From Cryptomeria japonica (Eukaryota > Streptophyta > Pinopsida > Cupressales > Cupressaceae): DNA of 64,000 bases. The DNA is taken from contig NC_081405.1 of NCBI RefSeq assembly GCF_030272615.1, positions 27,174,272-27,238,271 of the forward strand, read 5' to 3'. Shown here piece after piece: positions 10,045 to 21,998 of the stretch (positions are counted from its first letter, which is position 1; every line of letters begins with the position of its first letter). The position numbers and the translations under genes were made by a program. The notes under the pieces are model-generated. The model was not told where the DNA came from and made no database searches. It saw only the letters and a list, made by a program, of their open reading frames with translations.

Positions 10045-13000
10045 ATGGCACCAAGAGGAGAATTCACGGGGAAGACTAATTACCAGGAGAGAGCCATTTG
10101 TGATGACTTTTTAGAGCAATTAACTAGGTCCACTAATGCATTAGCTAAAGTTAAAGAATTGGTGCCTAAAGCTTCCCACCTGAGAGTTGGCGATGGCTTA
10201 TATGATAAAGGGAATTGTTTAATGGATTCATGGATAGGAATATCAGGCTTGGGACTCTTTAAAGTGGGGTTCAGTCAGAGAAATTCCCTTGCTCCAATGA
10301 ATAGCATGTGGGAATTAGATGTTGGGAAGCTTATAGTCCCTAGGGTTTTCATGGATGTGGACTTGCTAACCCAAATTGCAAATAATTATGATCCAAATAC
10401 AAGGACTGTAAAGAATGTAAATGGTGGGTCTCTAATTGAAATAAATGATGATGAGTTCAAAAAGGTATCAAATTATTTAGAGCCCCATCAATTTTGAAAC
10501 ACTTGTGAAGGTCTATGAGGCACAGAAAGATCACCTCAGAAATGGCCCCTTGAAAGAATTCTTCGCCAAAATAGGAGGATTGACAGTTGTAGGTCCTAGC
10601 ACCATGGAACCCTTCTCATTAAACCTTTTTACTTTGAGGGCTAAAGGGATGTATTGGTCCTTATGTCAAATTTTTGGGGAAGATGCAGGAGCTACTATGC
10701 CCACCCATTATATGCTCATGATAGCACAAATTTTGAACCCGTCTCTGCTAGTGACTTTTGATTTTGTACCTTATCTCACAGATGCCATTCATGAGGGATT
10801 GATAGGGATAAAGAATGCTAAGGTGGACAAACCTTTTGGATGGTATTCTCTCCTTATGCACATGCTTTTATTTAAAGGTGTTGAATATTTTGCTAATTAA
10901 ATGGATTTGCTCAAAGAGAAGGATAGAGAGGAGATGCCTGTTCAATTATGGAGCACAATTCTATCTTGGGATAGGGAAGATGCGAGTTACTTGAAGTTTG
11001 ATAGATGTTTTGCATCTAGGCTTAGAATCCTCTTATGCTCACAGAACCCTAGGATTCCTAAAAATCTCCTTGAATTTCTTGGGCCTGAAGAATTTGTTGA
11101 AGGCATCAACATTGTGCACAACTGGGGTGATATATATTTATACCTTATCTCTATTATATATTCAAAGTTTATGGTTTCAGAGGAACTCCATATTTGCTCC
11201 CCTATCAAGTCCCATTGAAGATAGGAATTGTTGAGATCTTAAGGCAAATTGGAGGTTTGCAAGAAGCAGAATTGACGAATAGGGGGAAAGGAACAATTTT
11301 CCCAACTGTTACCATAGCACATCAATTTGTAATCACCAAGGGTGGTTGGACACATTATGATGATTTCTTTCAGCCATACAGGTTGTCTACTACAGTGGCA
11401 AGGTTTGTTGATTCAGAGGATTTCTTTAATGGTATGTTCAAGAAGAGGGTTGTATGTAAAGGTAAAGCACACTAGTTTCACTTCCCTGAGGATTTAATAA
11501 GGAATGAGTTCAATTTGGCTGAGCAAGAAGTTAGGAAGGAAAAATGGCTAGCTTTTAAGAAGATTTTGGATTTCATTCATTATTTTGACAACAATTATGA
11601 TCCTTTGGTTAGTTTTCACCCTTTCCAGGAAAAGATTAAGTATTTGGTAGATTATTTTGAGGATTTAATGCAAACTCTAAAGGAGAAGAAGGAGGTTGTG
11701 ATGAAAGCCAATCCTGAAAAGGCCAAACTGATTGTAGCCAACCCCTCCTATGTCAAGGTGATCTCCCCAGGAAAATATACAGGGCAAAAAAGGTCAAAGT
11801 ACAATGTACTGATGCCAATAAGGGAGGAGACTTCTACTTCAAAAGGAAAAAGGGCATTAGAAGATGTGGTTGAGATTCCAAATTCCCCTAAAAGGTAGAA
11901 GATAGGGGCAGAAGTGGAGACAAATGAGCTCATGTATTCTCCTTCCTAATCCCCAACTCATATAGGGGATGAACATGTAGTAGCAGAGAAACTATTGTAA
12001 TTAGGAAGTCTTGGGGAAATTGCTCTCACTTATGAGGAGTTGCAAGAAGGAATGCCTGAAGATCCAGCAAGTGCCCAAATGGATTTAACTACAGAGGAAT
12101 TTATAGGTAAAGAGTTGGACCCTGTCATTAAGAAGGCCAGTGAGGAGTTTTTGGCGGATGATAGTTTTATCAAAACAGGGTCCTTCTTGCAGTTTGTTTG
12201 GAGGAAGAATATAGACTAGTTCAAGGCAAGATGCGAGAGAAAAATGAATGTCCTCACAAAGATACATCTACAGTTAAGGCAAATGTAAAGAAAAAAATGA
12301 CAGAATTTGGGACAATTACCCCAGAGCAAGGAAGGAGGATGATTGCAGAAGCGAGAGTTTTGATTCTCCCTGAATGGGATATAGTAGATGCATTATTCCT
12401 TGAGGTAGTAAGGAAAGAAATAAAGCCCTTGGAAGGAGTGACTTATAGCAATGATCATGCTTCCATAGTCATGTGGTCACTAAGAAGGGAGGAGATCAAA
12501 AAGAGGAAGGATACCTCAGAATCAAGCTATCTTGTAGGCATGATTGTGAAGAGAGTGAAGGACACATGGGTAATTGAGGCTGCTAGCACGATTTTGGAAT
12601 CATCAAAATTCAACATGGTTGTAGCTGAGAAAGAGGCCAAGAAAAAGACTGATCTCCAGGTTAAGTTGGAGGTAATCCTAAAAGCCTACAATGAAGCCAA
12701 AGCTGAAATAGCTCGGAGGGATAGTACAATTGCCAAATTGAAGAATCAAATATTAGGGTAACACCATCAAGGTGAGTCTTATACCTTGATGATTGCTTCT
12801 TCTCCAGCTAAACCTCCATCTGCTAGTCCTATTATTGAGTTTCCCTTGTCCCCTGTAAATCCTGGTTTCCAATCTACTGAATCTATTCAAGATGAAATGG
12901 AAAAATTGAAGCAGGCTCAAGCCATATTTGCAAGTAAATACAAGGAAAATATTAGGGGCACAATTTTGAAGTTTGTTGACACAGTGAGAGCTTCTATTGT

Positions 13001-13589
13001 GTACATATATATGAAGAGATTTTTGAGCATGTTGATGGCATTAAAGGAGAACAAGGCTACCTTGGAGCCAATTGTGGATAAATGGATGGGTAGAGAGGTG
13101 GATTTGGAACTTATGTGTTCATCTCATGAAGAGGCTAATGCTGATGCCATTATTAAATCAACTTGTGAGTTGGTAAAGGGCATGTCCAGGTTGGTAGAGG
13201 AGAGATCTAGTCTAGAAAGAAAAGAAAACCTGTACATAAAAGAGTATGCAGACCAAAAGTTTGATTTATTTCCTGGAGGTTTTGTTAGTGCCAGCAAAAT
13301 AAAGGATGAAGAAGTGTGGCTTGGCAAGTTAGGCCATAACTTATCTGAATGGATAAATGATGTTATCAATTCAAATGATACATCTTTATTCATTAGAACA
13401 ATTGAGGAAATTGAAAAGATAAAGTCACACTATAATTTTTTGGAAGTTGAAGTTCAGCAGTTGAGGAATACCTGGAAAACATTAAATAAATTGAGGAAGA
13501 AAATTATTAGTTACTCTTGGCCTAATGATTATGTGTTTAATGAATGGAAAAATAAGTATATGGTGCAAGAAGTGGAGGGTCAAGAATAA
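10045..13589 (+). pseudogene. Long decayed ORF of element A (~1,180 codons)
   Basis: Starts MAPRGEFTGK at 10,045 and is coding-like to the stop at 13,589. It is broken by shifts near 10,495, 11,200 and 12,200 and by stops at about 10,898, 11,473, 11,896, 11,947 and 11,998. The N-terminal ~400 residues look globular (MDSWIGISGLGLFKVGF, then PYLTDAIHEGLIGI...FGWYSLLMHMLLF). The middle is charged with a KRSK/KGKRA patch near 11,790-11,860. The C-terminal ~450 residues are Glu/Lys-rich and helical, probably coiled coil (AEKEAKKKTDLQ, EEIEKIKSHYNF). No known catalytic motif, zinc knuckle or membrane segment was seen. The layout resembles ORF3 of element I, which suggests cargo of the same broad kind. 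Function unknown. Confidence 0.6.
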
Positions 13590-14548
13590 TCAACTGATGA
13601 TGCAACGTTGTAACAACCCTCAAGAGGTTAGGAATGAAAATGATTGTAACCTCTTTTAAGAGGGAATTACGGTTGTAACAAACTATTTCTAGGAAAGTCC
13701 GAAGCTTGTTCACATCCATATCATTATAAATGGATACCAGGACTATTGAAAAGGGATCACCAGAATTTGTAAAGAAACTCTGTCAAAATATATCTAAGGT
13801 TTTCTGGTTCTTTCAGAAATCACCTTGAGTTATGTACGATTTTGAAAATGAATATTAATATACATATCAAAGTATTTTGAGCCTAGATCTCTGTTGTCTT
13901 CTTGTGTGCATTCATTGATTTACTGGTTTCTTTTAAATAATCTAGGGTTATTTGATTGAATAGGGTTTGCAAGGCAATCTTATAGACATGTTTTAGGTTT
14001 TTCTCTCAAGGAGAGGAATTAAATATACATGAAATCTTTCTGCTAGTAAATCAATAGTTTTCTACTTGAATTTGATGACTAGGTCTAGCATAAAGGAAAA
14101 ACTTATATATATGTCAGGCGTATATTAGGTTGGTGAAGCCGAAGTGATAAAATGTATGTGAATGTCCTGATTTAGAATTCTTGTCTAGTTTTGGGTGACT
14201 CTATAGCTCAGATAAGGCACTGATATTATTTGTGGAGTTTTTTTATCTTTCTTGGGGTCAAAACTGAAAATGAACACAGGTTTTCTTTTATGTTTCAGTA
14301 TTGTTGAGGTGATAAGGCTTACAGATTTCTAGCATTGGTTTACTGTGGATCTTATATTATAATTGTGAAAGTATTCACAAGAGGTATACCCACCTAAGCT
14401 TAGGATAAGCTTAAAGTGCAGAAGGTTTTGTAATAAACCTTGTTATATGTTATTCTGGATTTCTATTTTCTCATTGTTCTCTCTTTATGCGACAGAGGCT
14501 CTAGTTTTCTTACAGAGGAGACATGGAAATCATAATTTGAGAACAACA
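13590..14548 (+). other. 3' non-coding region of element A
   Basis: About 960 bp without an ORF of note. It contains TATAAATGG near 13,728, AT-rich stretches, and an HTTT-rich run before the terminal GAGAACAACA. It does not match the element's 5' end, so it is not a recognisable LTR copy. Confidence 0.5.
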
Positions 14549-14553
14549 ATTAC

Positions 14554-14924
14554 CTTTCTTATAATTAGGTTTATGTTGTTGATTATTTTGATTATTTTGA
14601 TTCATGGGCTTTTCACCATTTTGCTTCTTAAAACAATTATTAGTCAAATGACCATCCTTACCACAATACGTACAATGGGGCCTCTTCAAATACTTATTCT
14701 TTTGATTATTATTAGAATTGTTATTATAGGATTTAAAGAATGAAATTTATTATTAGAATAATTATTATTATTGGATTTAAAATGATTATTATGATTTTGA
14801 TTTTTAGACATAAAAGCATGTTCACTACTTTTAAGAGTACCAAACTAAATTAATTTAGCTTCCTCTTGATGTAATAAATTACGAAAAAATACCATAAGTT
14901 AATTGAGTAGCTAAACTAGGAATA
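14554..14924 (-). pseudogene. gag: Copia gag C-terminal part with zinc knuckle, element E
   Basis: This piece lies between insertions A and B. On the minus strand it begins in frame with the N-terminal piece (residues AIPSLATQLTYG follow NIHAQL across the GCAAG duplication). It continues LLHQEEAKLI, a stop, and FGTLKSSEHAFMSKNQN, then an Asn-rich stretch. The CCHC knuckle CTYCGKDGHLTNNC is at 14,633-14,674. The knuckle binds the element RNA in the virus-like particle. It carries at least one frameshift (near 14,880) and one stop. Confidence 0.85.
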
Positions 14925-14929
14925 GCAAG

Positions 14930-16025
14930 TGTAGACACCTAAAAATATCTCATTAATTCTACACTAATTATTCGTCTATTTAATCAAGTAATTCTTTAAT
15001 TATTTGATTAAACTAACTATTTCTTCTAATCATCGTCCTTCAACACTTCTAATTATTCTATTTCTATTCTCAAATCATTTTAATCAGTTAACCCTATCTC
15101 AATTATTTAATTAATTATGATCTTTTCCTTAGTTAAATAATCTTTATTATTTAATTAATTCTATTTCCTAAGTTTAAATAATTTCATTTAACTAATTAAA
15201 TTCCTCCAATTCCTCCAATTCCCCAAATTCTAATTCCAATTAATTCCATCTAATTTCATCTCATTTCTCTCAAATTCAAATTTCAACTAATTTCATATCA
15301 TCAAATTCACATTTTTCCCAAATCTGAATTTCAGTTAATTTCATGTGCATTTCAGTATTCGAATGACCAAATTCAAATTCAAATTGAAAATGAAAATCAA
15401 ATTCAATTTCAAATTCCTACAACACATGCTAAAATCAGAACCGATTGATCAAATCAGTTAACTCATCAATCATCCTTTTTAACTCAAAATCGTCTTTTTA
15501 TGACTAATCCATCAATCCAGTCATCTCCCTAGTCTATTCAGTTCACTAATCAATCAAATGAGTTTACTAATCCATCTATTCAGTTCACTCTCCAATCAAT
15601 CTAGTTGACTACTCAATCAAATGAGTTAACAAATCAATCAACTCTGTTAACTGATCAATCAATTTTAGTTGTCTCCCAATCAACACTTGAGTTCAAATTC
15701 TCACCTCTTTTGTGTTGAAAATCTATAAATTCAACATCATTTTCTCATTTCAATCTAGCTTTTTAGAATCACAGTCTTCAAAATTGTTGTCTATCTTATG
15801 CAGGAAATCAAGTGCAATATCTGAGAGCCACCTACATCAACCACGCAAATTGGAGAAGAACAATGGAAGCCACGATGCAGGATGAGGGAGTTTCATTTAT
15901 TTGAATTTATTCTTATCTTGTGTTAATTTCTATTGGTTTATGTTTGAAATTGCTTTGATAGTTAAGGATTTGTTGATTTGTCCTTATTTCCTATTTCTGC
16001 ATTAATGATTTTTAAGCATGAAACA
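14930..16025 (+). repeat. 5' LTR of element B
   Basis: 1,096 bp, starting TGTAGACACC and ending GAAACA before the PBS. It is very AT-rich, with many TCAATC/AATCAAT words. CTATAAATT near 15,720 is a TATA candidate. It matches the 3' LTR closely up to GGAAGCC at about 15,868, after which the last ~158 bp no longer align convincingly with the 3' copy, although lengths are about equal. Confidence 0.85.
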
Positions 16026-16079
16026 TTTGGTGAACCCGACATGAACTAACAACAATTTGAAATTTTGTGTATGCCTACA

Positions 16080-16527
16080 GGTTTCGATTTTTGGCAAGTT
16101 TTCATTTTTGGTAGGTTTCCATTTCTAGAGTTTCCACTTTTGGCAGGTTTTCATTTTTGGTAGGTTTCCATTTCTGGAAATTTTCCATTTTTGGCAAGTT
16201 TTCATTTCTAGAAAGTTTTCGTTTTTGGCAGGTTTTTCGTTTTTTGAATTTTTTTTTGTTTTTGGCAGGTTTCCATTTCTGGCAAGTTTCCATTTTTGGC
16301 ACGTTTCCATTTCTGGAGAGTTTCCATTTTTTTGCAGGTTTCTGTTTTTGGAAATTGTCCATTTTGGCAGGCTTCCATTTCTAGAAATTTTCCTTTTTTT
16401 GGCAAGTTTCCATTTCTGAAAAGTTTCCATTTTTGGTAGGTTTTCATTTTTTGAAAGTTTCCATTTTTGGCAGGTTTTTGTTTCTGAAAAGTTTCTACTT
16501 TTGGCAGTTTCCATTTTTAGCAAGTTC
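16080..16527 (+). repeat. 17-bp minisatellite in element B
   Basis: Roughly 26 imperfect tandem units around the consensus TTTCCATTTNTGGCAGG, with C/T, AAG/AGG and poly-T length variation. Apparent lysine/tryptophan-rich and Phe-rich ORFs on both strands here are produced by the repeat and are not genes. Confidence 0.9.
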
Positions 16528-19500
16528 CTCATGTAAAAAAAGAAAAAGAAAAAAATTAAAAAAGGAAAAAAACCTCTGTATTCTTTCATTTTTCTTAAAT
16601 TCTAGTCTTTTAGTGTTTTGTTTTATAACACATCATTGATAAACACGGAAGCAGATTTTTTGTAACCAAAGGAAGCAAATTAGGTTGGATAGCCCACCAT
16701 ATGTCTACTAACATTATTTTCTCTACAGGGTTAGAGTAGAGAACTTCTTTTGGTGCTTTTAAAAAGAACAAAATCAAATTATTTCATGTTCTTTCACCAA
16801 TTGCTATGAAGGTTAAAAATGAACACCATGTCTGTGTGGAGAAACATCTCCACTTAGAATAGAAAATCATTGTAATGGAAGGATAAAAAGAAAAAAGAAA
16901 TTGTGTCTTCGAAGGGATAGGTATTATGCTCTCCCCTTCAATGGGTGATCAGAAAACCAGACTCTCTTCTTTCATGCTTTCATTTATTTCTTGCAATTAA
17001 ATCCTTTAGAAGGCTTGCCCTCCGGGGTTGCCCGTAGGGTGCCATTAAGGCCAGTGAGAGGGGAACGACCTAAGTGGCAATGACTAATGCCAAGTAATCC
17101 AAACCACTATAAATAAATGTGTATGTGATGAAAATCATATGTGACGAGTGTTACATGTTGTCACAATGACGTTATGCCTCCCTTAGTGCCTATACGGTAC
17201 GTTAAAATCTGTCCAGCATAACCTCTACAGACTGGGAGACCTCCCTCAACGAAGTGTAAAATGCTACTGATTGTGACCACTCGAACGGAACCCTGTCTAA
17301 ACACCATAGAAATTAGAAGTCCAGCTGAGTTAGTAACCAGACACTTGTTCTATCACAGTGCAAGGGTGGGGAAGAATTCACCCCCAAGACACTCACCATA
17401 TATCTCCTAGGATAACAGGCCAATTGAGGAGCAATCTTCTTTGGTCTAATTTTCAGAAAAAGGAAAAAAACGGGCGCACCTTAGGGTGTGACAAGGTTGT
17501 TTGAGCTAACGGAGTATCAAGATGTGGGTTGTGATAATACTTGTGACCTTTTGACCTTAGGAGAGTCTGCTTGATGTGATATCGAATTGCCCAAATACAA
17601 TGAAAACAAAATGGGGTCTTGAAAAAGACTCTAACATTCATAGAAATTTGAAAAAAGTTCCTTAAATAAGTATTCTATTCATGGTTTTATTGTTTTTGAT
17701 GTGTCTGTTGTGTCCTTTGCTACAATTCACCAAGTTCAAACATCTTAGAAAATACCAAAAACAAAGTGGAATCTCAACCAAAGTTTTGTAAAAAACATCA
17801 ACAAGATCAAATCCCTCAACAAAGTCAAGTTTCAATATCAACAAGATCAAAACCCTACAACAAACAAGCTTGTCAACATCAAAATCAAATCAAACTTATG
17901 CAACATTCTAGAAATGAAGAAAACATCTTATATGTTGTGATCTTAGGTTCAAACTAATCAAGCAAACATCATGGATTGGCGTTATGCATTTCCTAGGGAA
18001 GGTGAAGAATTCATCTCTTCCATTCCTATTCCATCACCATCCATAGAAACATTAGCTCAACAAATCAATATTTTGCAACAACAAATGAGAGACATGACTA
18101 TCCTAGCAACCATAGGGGTTGGTTAGAAAATATGATGATGAAGGTGATAACCACGAGGGAATCGTTATTAGGCCAACCACCTTCTTCTTGTGAGACCATT
18201 CAAACATGCCAAGCTTCATTCTTCAACAAAATCATTCCTACCTCAGTTCAACCAATATTAGAGTCATGTCAATCTTCTTTCAACCCAACACATCAATCAT
18301 ACCAATCATATCAACCCAAAATTCAAAGTACCTCTTTCAACCAAAATCAAACCCCTTTCAACCGAAGTCCAAATCAAAATTCATTCAACCAAAATCAAAC
18401 CTCTTTCAACCAAAATCATACTCCTTCCAACCACATTCAAACTCCTTTCAACCAAAGTCCAAATCAAAATTCACACCAACCCAACATTCAAACCTCTTTC
18501 AACCAAAATCAAACCCCTTTCAACCAAAGTCCAAATCAAAATTCATTCAACCAAAATCAAACCTCCTTCACCCAACATCATACTCCTTTCAACCAAAATC
18601 AAATCCCTTTCAACCAAAATCCAAATCAACCATATCTATCCACCATTTCATCATGCACTGAAAGGAACGAAGGTTGTCTCATTTCCTAGATACTTGTTCA
18701 TGAAGTCTTTAGGCCTTTAGTCATTCATCTTCACCATCACATTTTGATTAAGTTTTATCCTTGGTTGGGTAGAAATTTCACTATCAAGTCTTGTCACCCA
18801 AAATCTATCAATTGCTATATCTCACACATTAATCAAAAGCTCTAAGTCATTACAGATATCCAGTTGGTCATGTGGCTAGTGAAAAATCCAATATTCCACT
18901 TCTGCGCCACTGTAATTGTCATACCCAAGTAGGTTTCATTACTTACAAGTCAAGGCAAGAAAATAAAAGAAAAAAGTGTTATGTCAATCTCAAGAAAAAG
19001 CAAAAAGAAATGATATTTTACTGAAATATCATACATACAAGTGCAACAAAAAGAAGCTTGACTATAGGAACATGCAAATAACTCCATCATGGCTATGGAC
19101 ACCTATTGGCAATGGAGCACTATTTAAGAGATTATGGTGTATAACCTCGTCAGAGCCTTAAAAGCTTGTTGGTAGTGAGGCTCTATCCAGGATGCTTTGG
19201 AAGTAAGAATAACTTGCATAGCTAACCACATAGGATTCCAAGGGTCTTTGATGGTTATAAAAGTTGGAATGAGCTCAATTCCACACACATGGGCAAAAGA
19301 AGATCAAAATTTCAAGAATTGATGGAGAAGTTTTCCGCACCTCCATTCATAAATCTTGGTTACATAGTGTGTTAAGTTGGATGGTCTACGTCTTTTGAGA
19401 ATGGATTGAACTCCTATCTCTGAAACGTTTCACACCTTTAATCCAATTAGTGCATTTCAGAATGAAACACACACACACTCATCCTTGTTCGAATAGGAAC

Positions 19501-21720
19501 TGCATTTTTGTCATGCAACCTGCATTAGCATAACTCATATAAAAAATTCATTATCTCCACCGCATTATGCATCATCATAGGTCTGCATACTTGGGGGCAT
19601 AACTGAAAAAATCAATCAAAAACATTAGATAAACGATCTTGAAAAAATCCTAAAAATCATATAGAGTCCTAAAAAAATACCAAAAACATTTAGATAAAAT
19701 CAATCAAAAACATTTAGATAAAGTCCTGAAAAAATCAATCAAAAACATTCACAAAAAGTCATGAAAAAATCAATCAAAAACATTCACAAAAAGTCCTGAA
19801 AAATCCAAAAAATCACAAAATGTCGTGAAAAAAAAAAAATCAAAGCAAGAAAGCATGGTTCATCCATCAAATCAAATCAACAACAAGCAAACACTCAAAG
19901 TCTACAATCAAACTGATCACATGTCTTGTTAATCAATCAAATTCTATCAAACATCAACATGTCTTATACAAGGAAGGGTATACTTGAAACCAGACAGATC
20001 GGTCTTATACAGGGTACTCACTCTTTGAAACCAGACATTCCTATCAATGATCACACAAATCAAAACAATGACATAGATTAGTATGAATGATAGATTTTGT
20101 CCAAGTTACTCTTATATTTATCAATTATTGGAAAGTCATGTTTCATCCATGCCACAAACATTTGAAAATCATAAAAATACCAAAACATTTGAAAAAGTCC
20201 TGAAAAAAATAAAAATAAGAAAACATCAAAATCACAACAAAAACATTCAAATACGATCTTGAAAAAAAAAAACATTGAGAAAATACCAAAAAAACCCTAA
20301 ACATCAAAAATCTCTTCAAAAACAAACTAAAAAATAAAAAAACATCAGAAACTTGCAATAACATGTCTCACAAGAATCAAATATCCTAGCAGCTATCTAG
20401 CAAACACTTCGCACAAAGTTAAACAAATGATACAACTATATTGTCAAAACATCTGCAATCAACCCAATCAACTGTTTAATCTATTGAATCACTATCAAAC
20501 TATCAATGTGATCAACATCTTGTCTTAAACAAAATCGGTACACTCGAAACCAGACATATCGGTCTTATACGGGGTCCAAAACTTCTGAAACCAGACATTA
20601 TCAAAATCACATCAAGTAATCACACGGAGATACCAATTAGTAAGGTTGCTGCATTTTGTTCTAGTTGGTTTTATCTTTTATCAATTGGCAAAGATCATTG
20701 CTTTTAGCTACTCAAGGATGTCCAAAAAGTGACTAGAGGAGTCATGATGGGCATGATCCTTTTCTTTGTTTGTTGTTTGTGGTTTGAACCAATGAAGTTC
20801 TAGGGCAATTGCTCTAGTGGGTGTCTGTGATAGGAGCATTCAGCTTGTGAATGCCACACATACCTCAACCCCTGGCGCTATTCCCAAAATGGAGGGTTCA
20901 TTCCTTGTCTGCTACATGTTTGTTTCTTTGCAATGAGATATATTTACATCTTGATTCCTCATACCCTGATGTACAAAGCTTCATTGTTACATAATAAGGA
21001 TCAATGATGATAATGTGTTGCACTATGAATAAAGACAAGAAGACTATTCATCATCAATCATTTCAATTCATACCAATTGTTTCTGATCTCATCATGTTGA
21101 TTGTATCAATCAAGATCACTCTCTCATCAAGCATATTTTCTTGGATTAACCTTTTCAATTCTTTCTATCATTCTTTCATCTAACATGATCTCTCTCATCA
21201 CTTAATTTTGATCTTTTCATCTATAATTCTATCATTTCAACTATTCTATCTATCAATCAATTAATCCTCACCTTTATCATATTTTATCATTCATCCAATT
21301 TTTATCTATCTTTGTATTATACAGGATGTATCCTTCCTTAAACCAAACGTTTTGTTATCTATCTTTGTCTTATACAAGATTAGACCTTCCTGAAACTAGA
21401 CAAATCAGTCTTATACAAGATGTATCCTTCCCGAAACCAGACATTTTGATCATTTTTGTCTTATATAGGATGTGTCCTTCCTGAAACTAGACTTTATCTT
21501 TATCAGATCAATCCTATCAATCTTATCTACAAATCATTATAACCATTTCTTTTCTCCAATCAAACTCATTCATGTCATTAATTAACCATTCTTCCAACTA
21601 TCATCTAACATTCTTCTTCTTTCGAGAGATCATTCATGCCTTCAATGCACAAACAATCTCTCGAGGGGGCATTATACCCTAAGCATCACCGGGGCATATT
21701 GGGGTAGTTTTTCTTTTCAT
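16528..21720 (+). other. Internal non-coding region of element B
   Basis: No RT, protease or integrase motif. A short gag-like remnant and an FNQNQ repeat tract are at 17,971-18,689. Between about 19,600 and 20,360 it has tandem AT-rich units built from ATCAATCAAAAACATT and AAAAAGTCCTGAAAAA. A longer motif, GAAACCAGACAT...GTCTTATAC, recurs near 19,990, 20,550 and 21,320-21,490. Near 21,661 a segment with CTCGAGGGGGCATTATACCC precedes the terminal hairpin. Confidence 0.7.
17971..18689 (+). pseudogene. Gag-like remnant and Asn/Gln-rich repeat tract in element B
   Basis: ATG at 17,971 opens 52 codons (MDWRYAFPREGEEF, then ETLAQQINILQQQMRD) that look like a short leader plus coiled coil. These end at a stop near 18,125. 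After a frame change, 18,132-18,689 encodes repeats of FNQNQTPFNQSPNQN, made by ~36-45-bp tandem DNA units. I infer a degenerate gag-like start followed by repeat expansion. No zinc knuckle is present. The repeat ORF may not have been a protein at all. Confidence 0.35.
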
Positions 21721-21723
21721 TTT

Positions 21724-21767
21724 CTTTGAAACAATGTCGTTTCGACATTGTCTCAAAGAAGGGCAAA
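21724..21767 (+). other. Hairpin plus polypurine tract before 3' LTR of element B
   Basis: CTTTGAAACAATGTCG (21,724-21,739), a TTT loop and CGACATTGTCTCAAAG (21,743-21,758) form a 16-bp stem with one mismatch. The PPT, AAAGAAGGGCAAA (21,755-21,767), overlaps the stem end and abuts the LTR start TGTAGACACC. Confidence 0.8.
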
Positions 21768-21998
21768 TGTAGACACCTAAAAATGTCTCATTAATTCTAC
21801 ACTAATTATTTGCCTATTTAAACAAGTAATTCTTTAATTATTTGATTAAACTAACTATTTCTTCTAATCATTGCCCTTCAACACTTCTAATTATTATATT
21901 TCTATTCTCAAATCATTTTAATCAGTTAACCCTATCTCAATTATTAATTAAATATTAATTATTTAATTAATTATGATCAAAAGAGGTACAGAGAGTCC

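Larger units (their letters stand above)
8540..14548 (+). mobile_element. Element A: 6-kb insertion with TG...CA ends, no LTRs found
   Basis: Bounded by perfect target duplications ATTAC at 8,535-8,539 and 14,549-14,553. Removing it joins the copia E frame between residues NYKKGN and HNGNSS, so the boundaries are secure. It starts TGTTATCGC and ends GAGAACAACA, giving only a 4-bp terminal inversion. I compared the first 1.5 kb with the last 1.4 kb by eye and found no direct repeat that could be an LTR. Contents are a repeat-rich 5' region (8,540-10,044), one decayed long ORF (10,045-13,589) and a 3' non-coding region. No RT, integrase or transposase motif was recognised. The class is unknown; it may be an LTR element of unusual structure or a large non-autonomous derivative. 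Confidence 0.8.

Noticed and set aside
8540-14548. Element A as an ordinary LTR retrotransposon
   Set aside because: No direct terminal repeat found when both ends were compared; a PBS-like GGTATCACTGGG at about 9,976 has no LTR end before it.
8540-14548. Element A as a Helitron or DNA transposon
   Set aside because: No TC...CTRR ends or A/T insertion site for Helitron; only 4-bp inverted ends and a 5-bp TSD, not fitting hAT, Mutator or CACTA.
16102-16589. Lys/Trp-rich ORFs on the minus strand and Phe-rich ORFs on the plus strand
   Set aside because: Periodic translations of the 17-bp minisatellite in all frames; no codon-level constraint is visible.
19600-20360. CRISPR-like regularly spaced short repeats
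   Set aside because: Units are AT-rich, drifted and unevenly spaced within a plant retroelement derivative; no spacers or cas genes.
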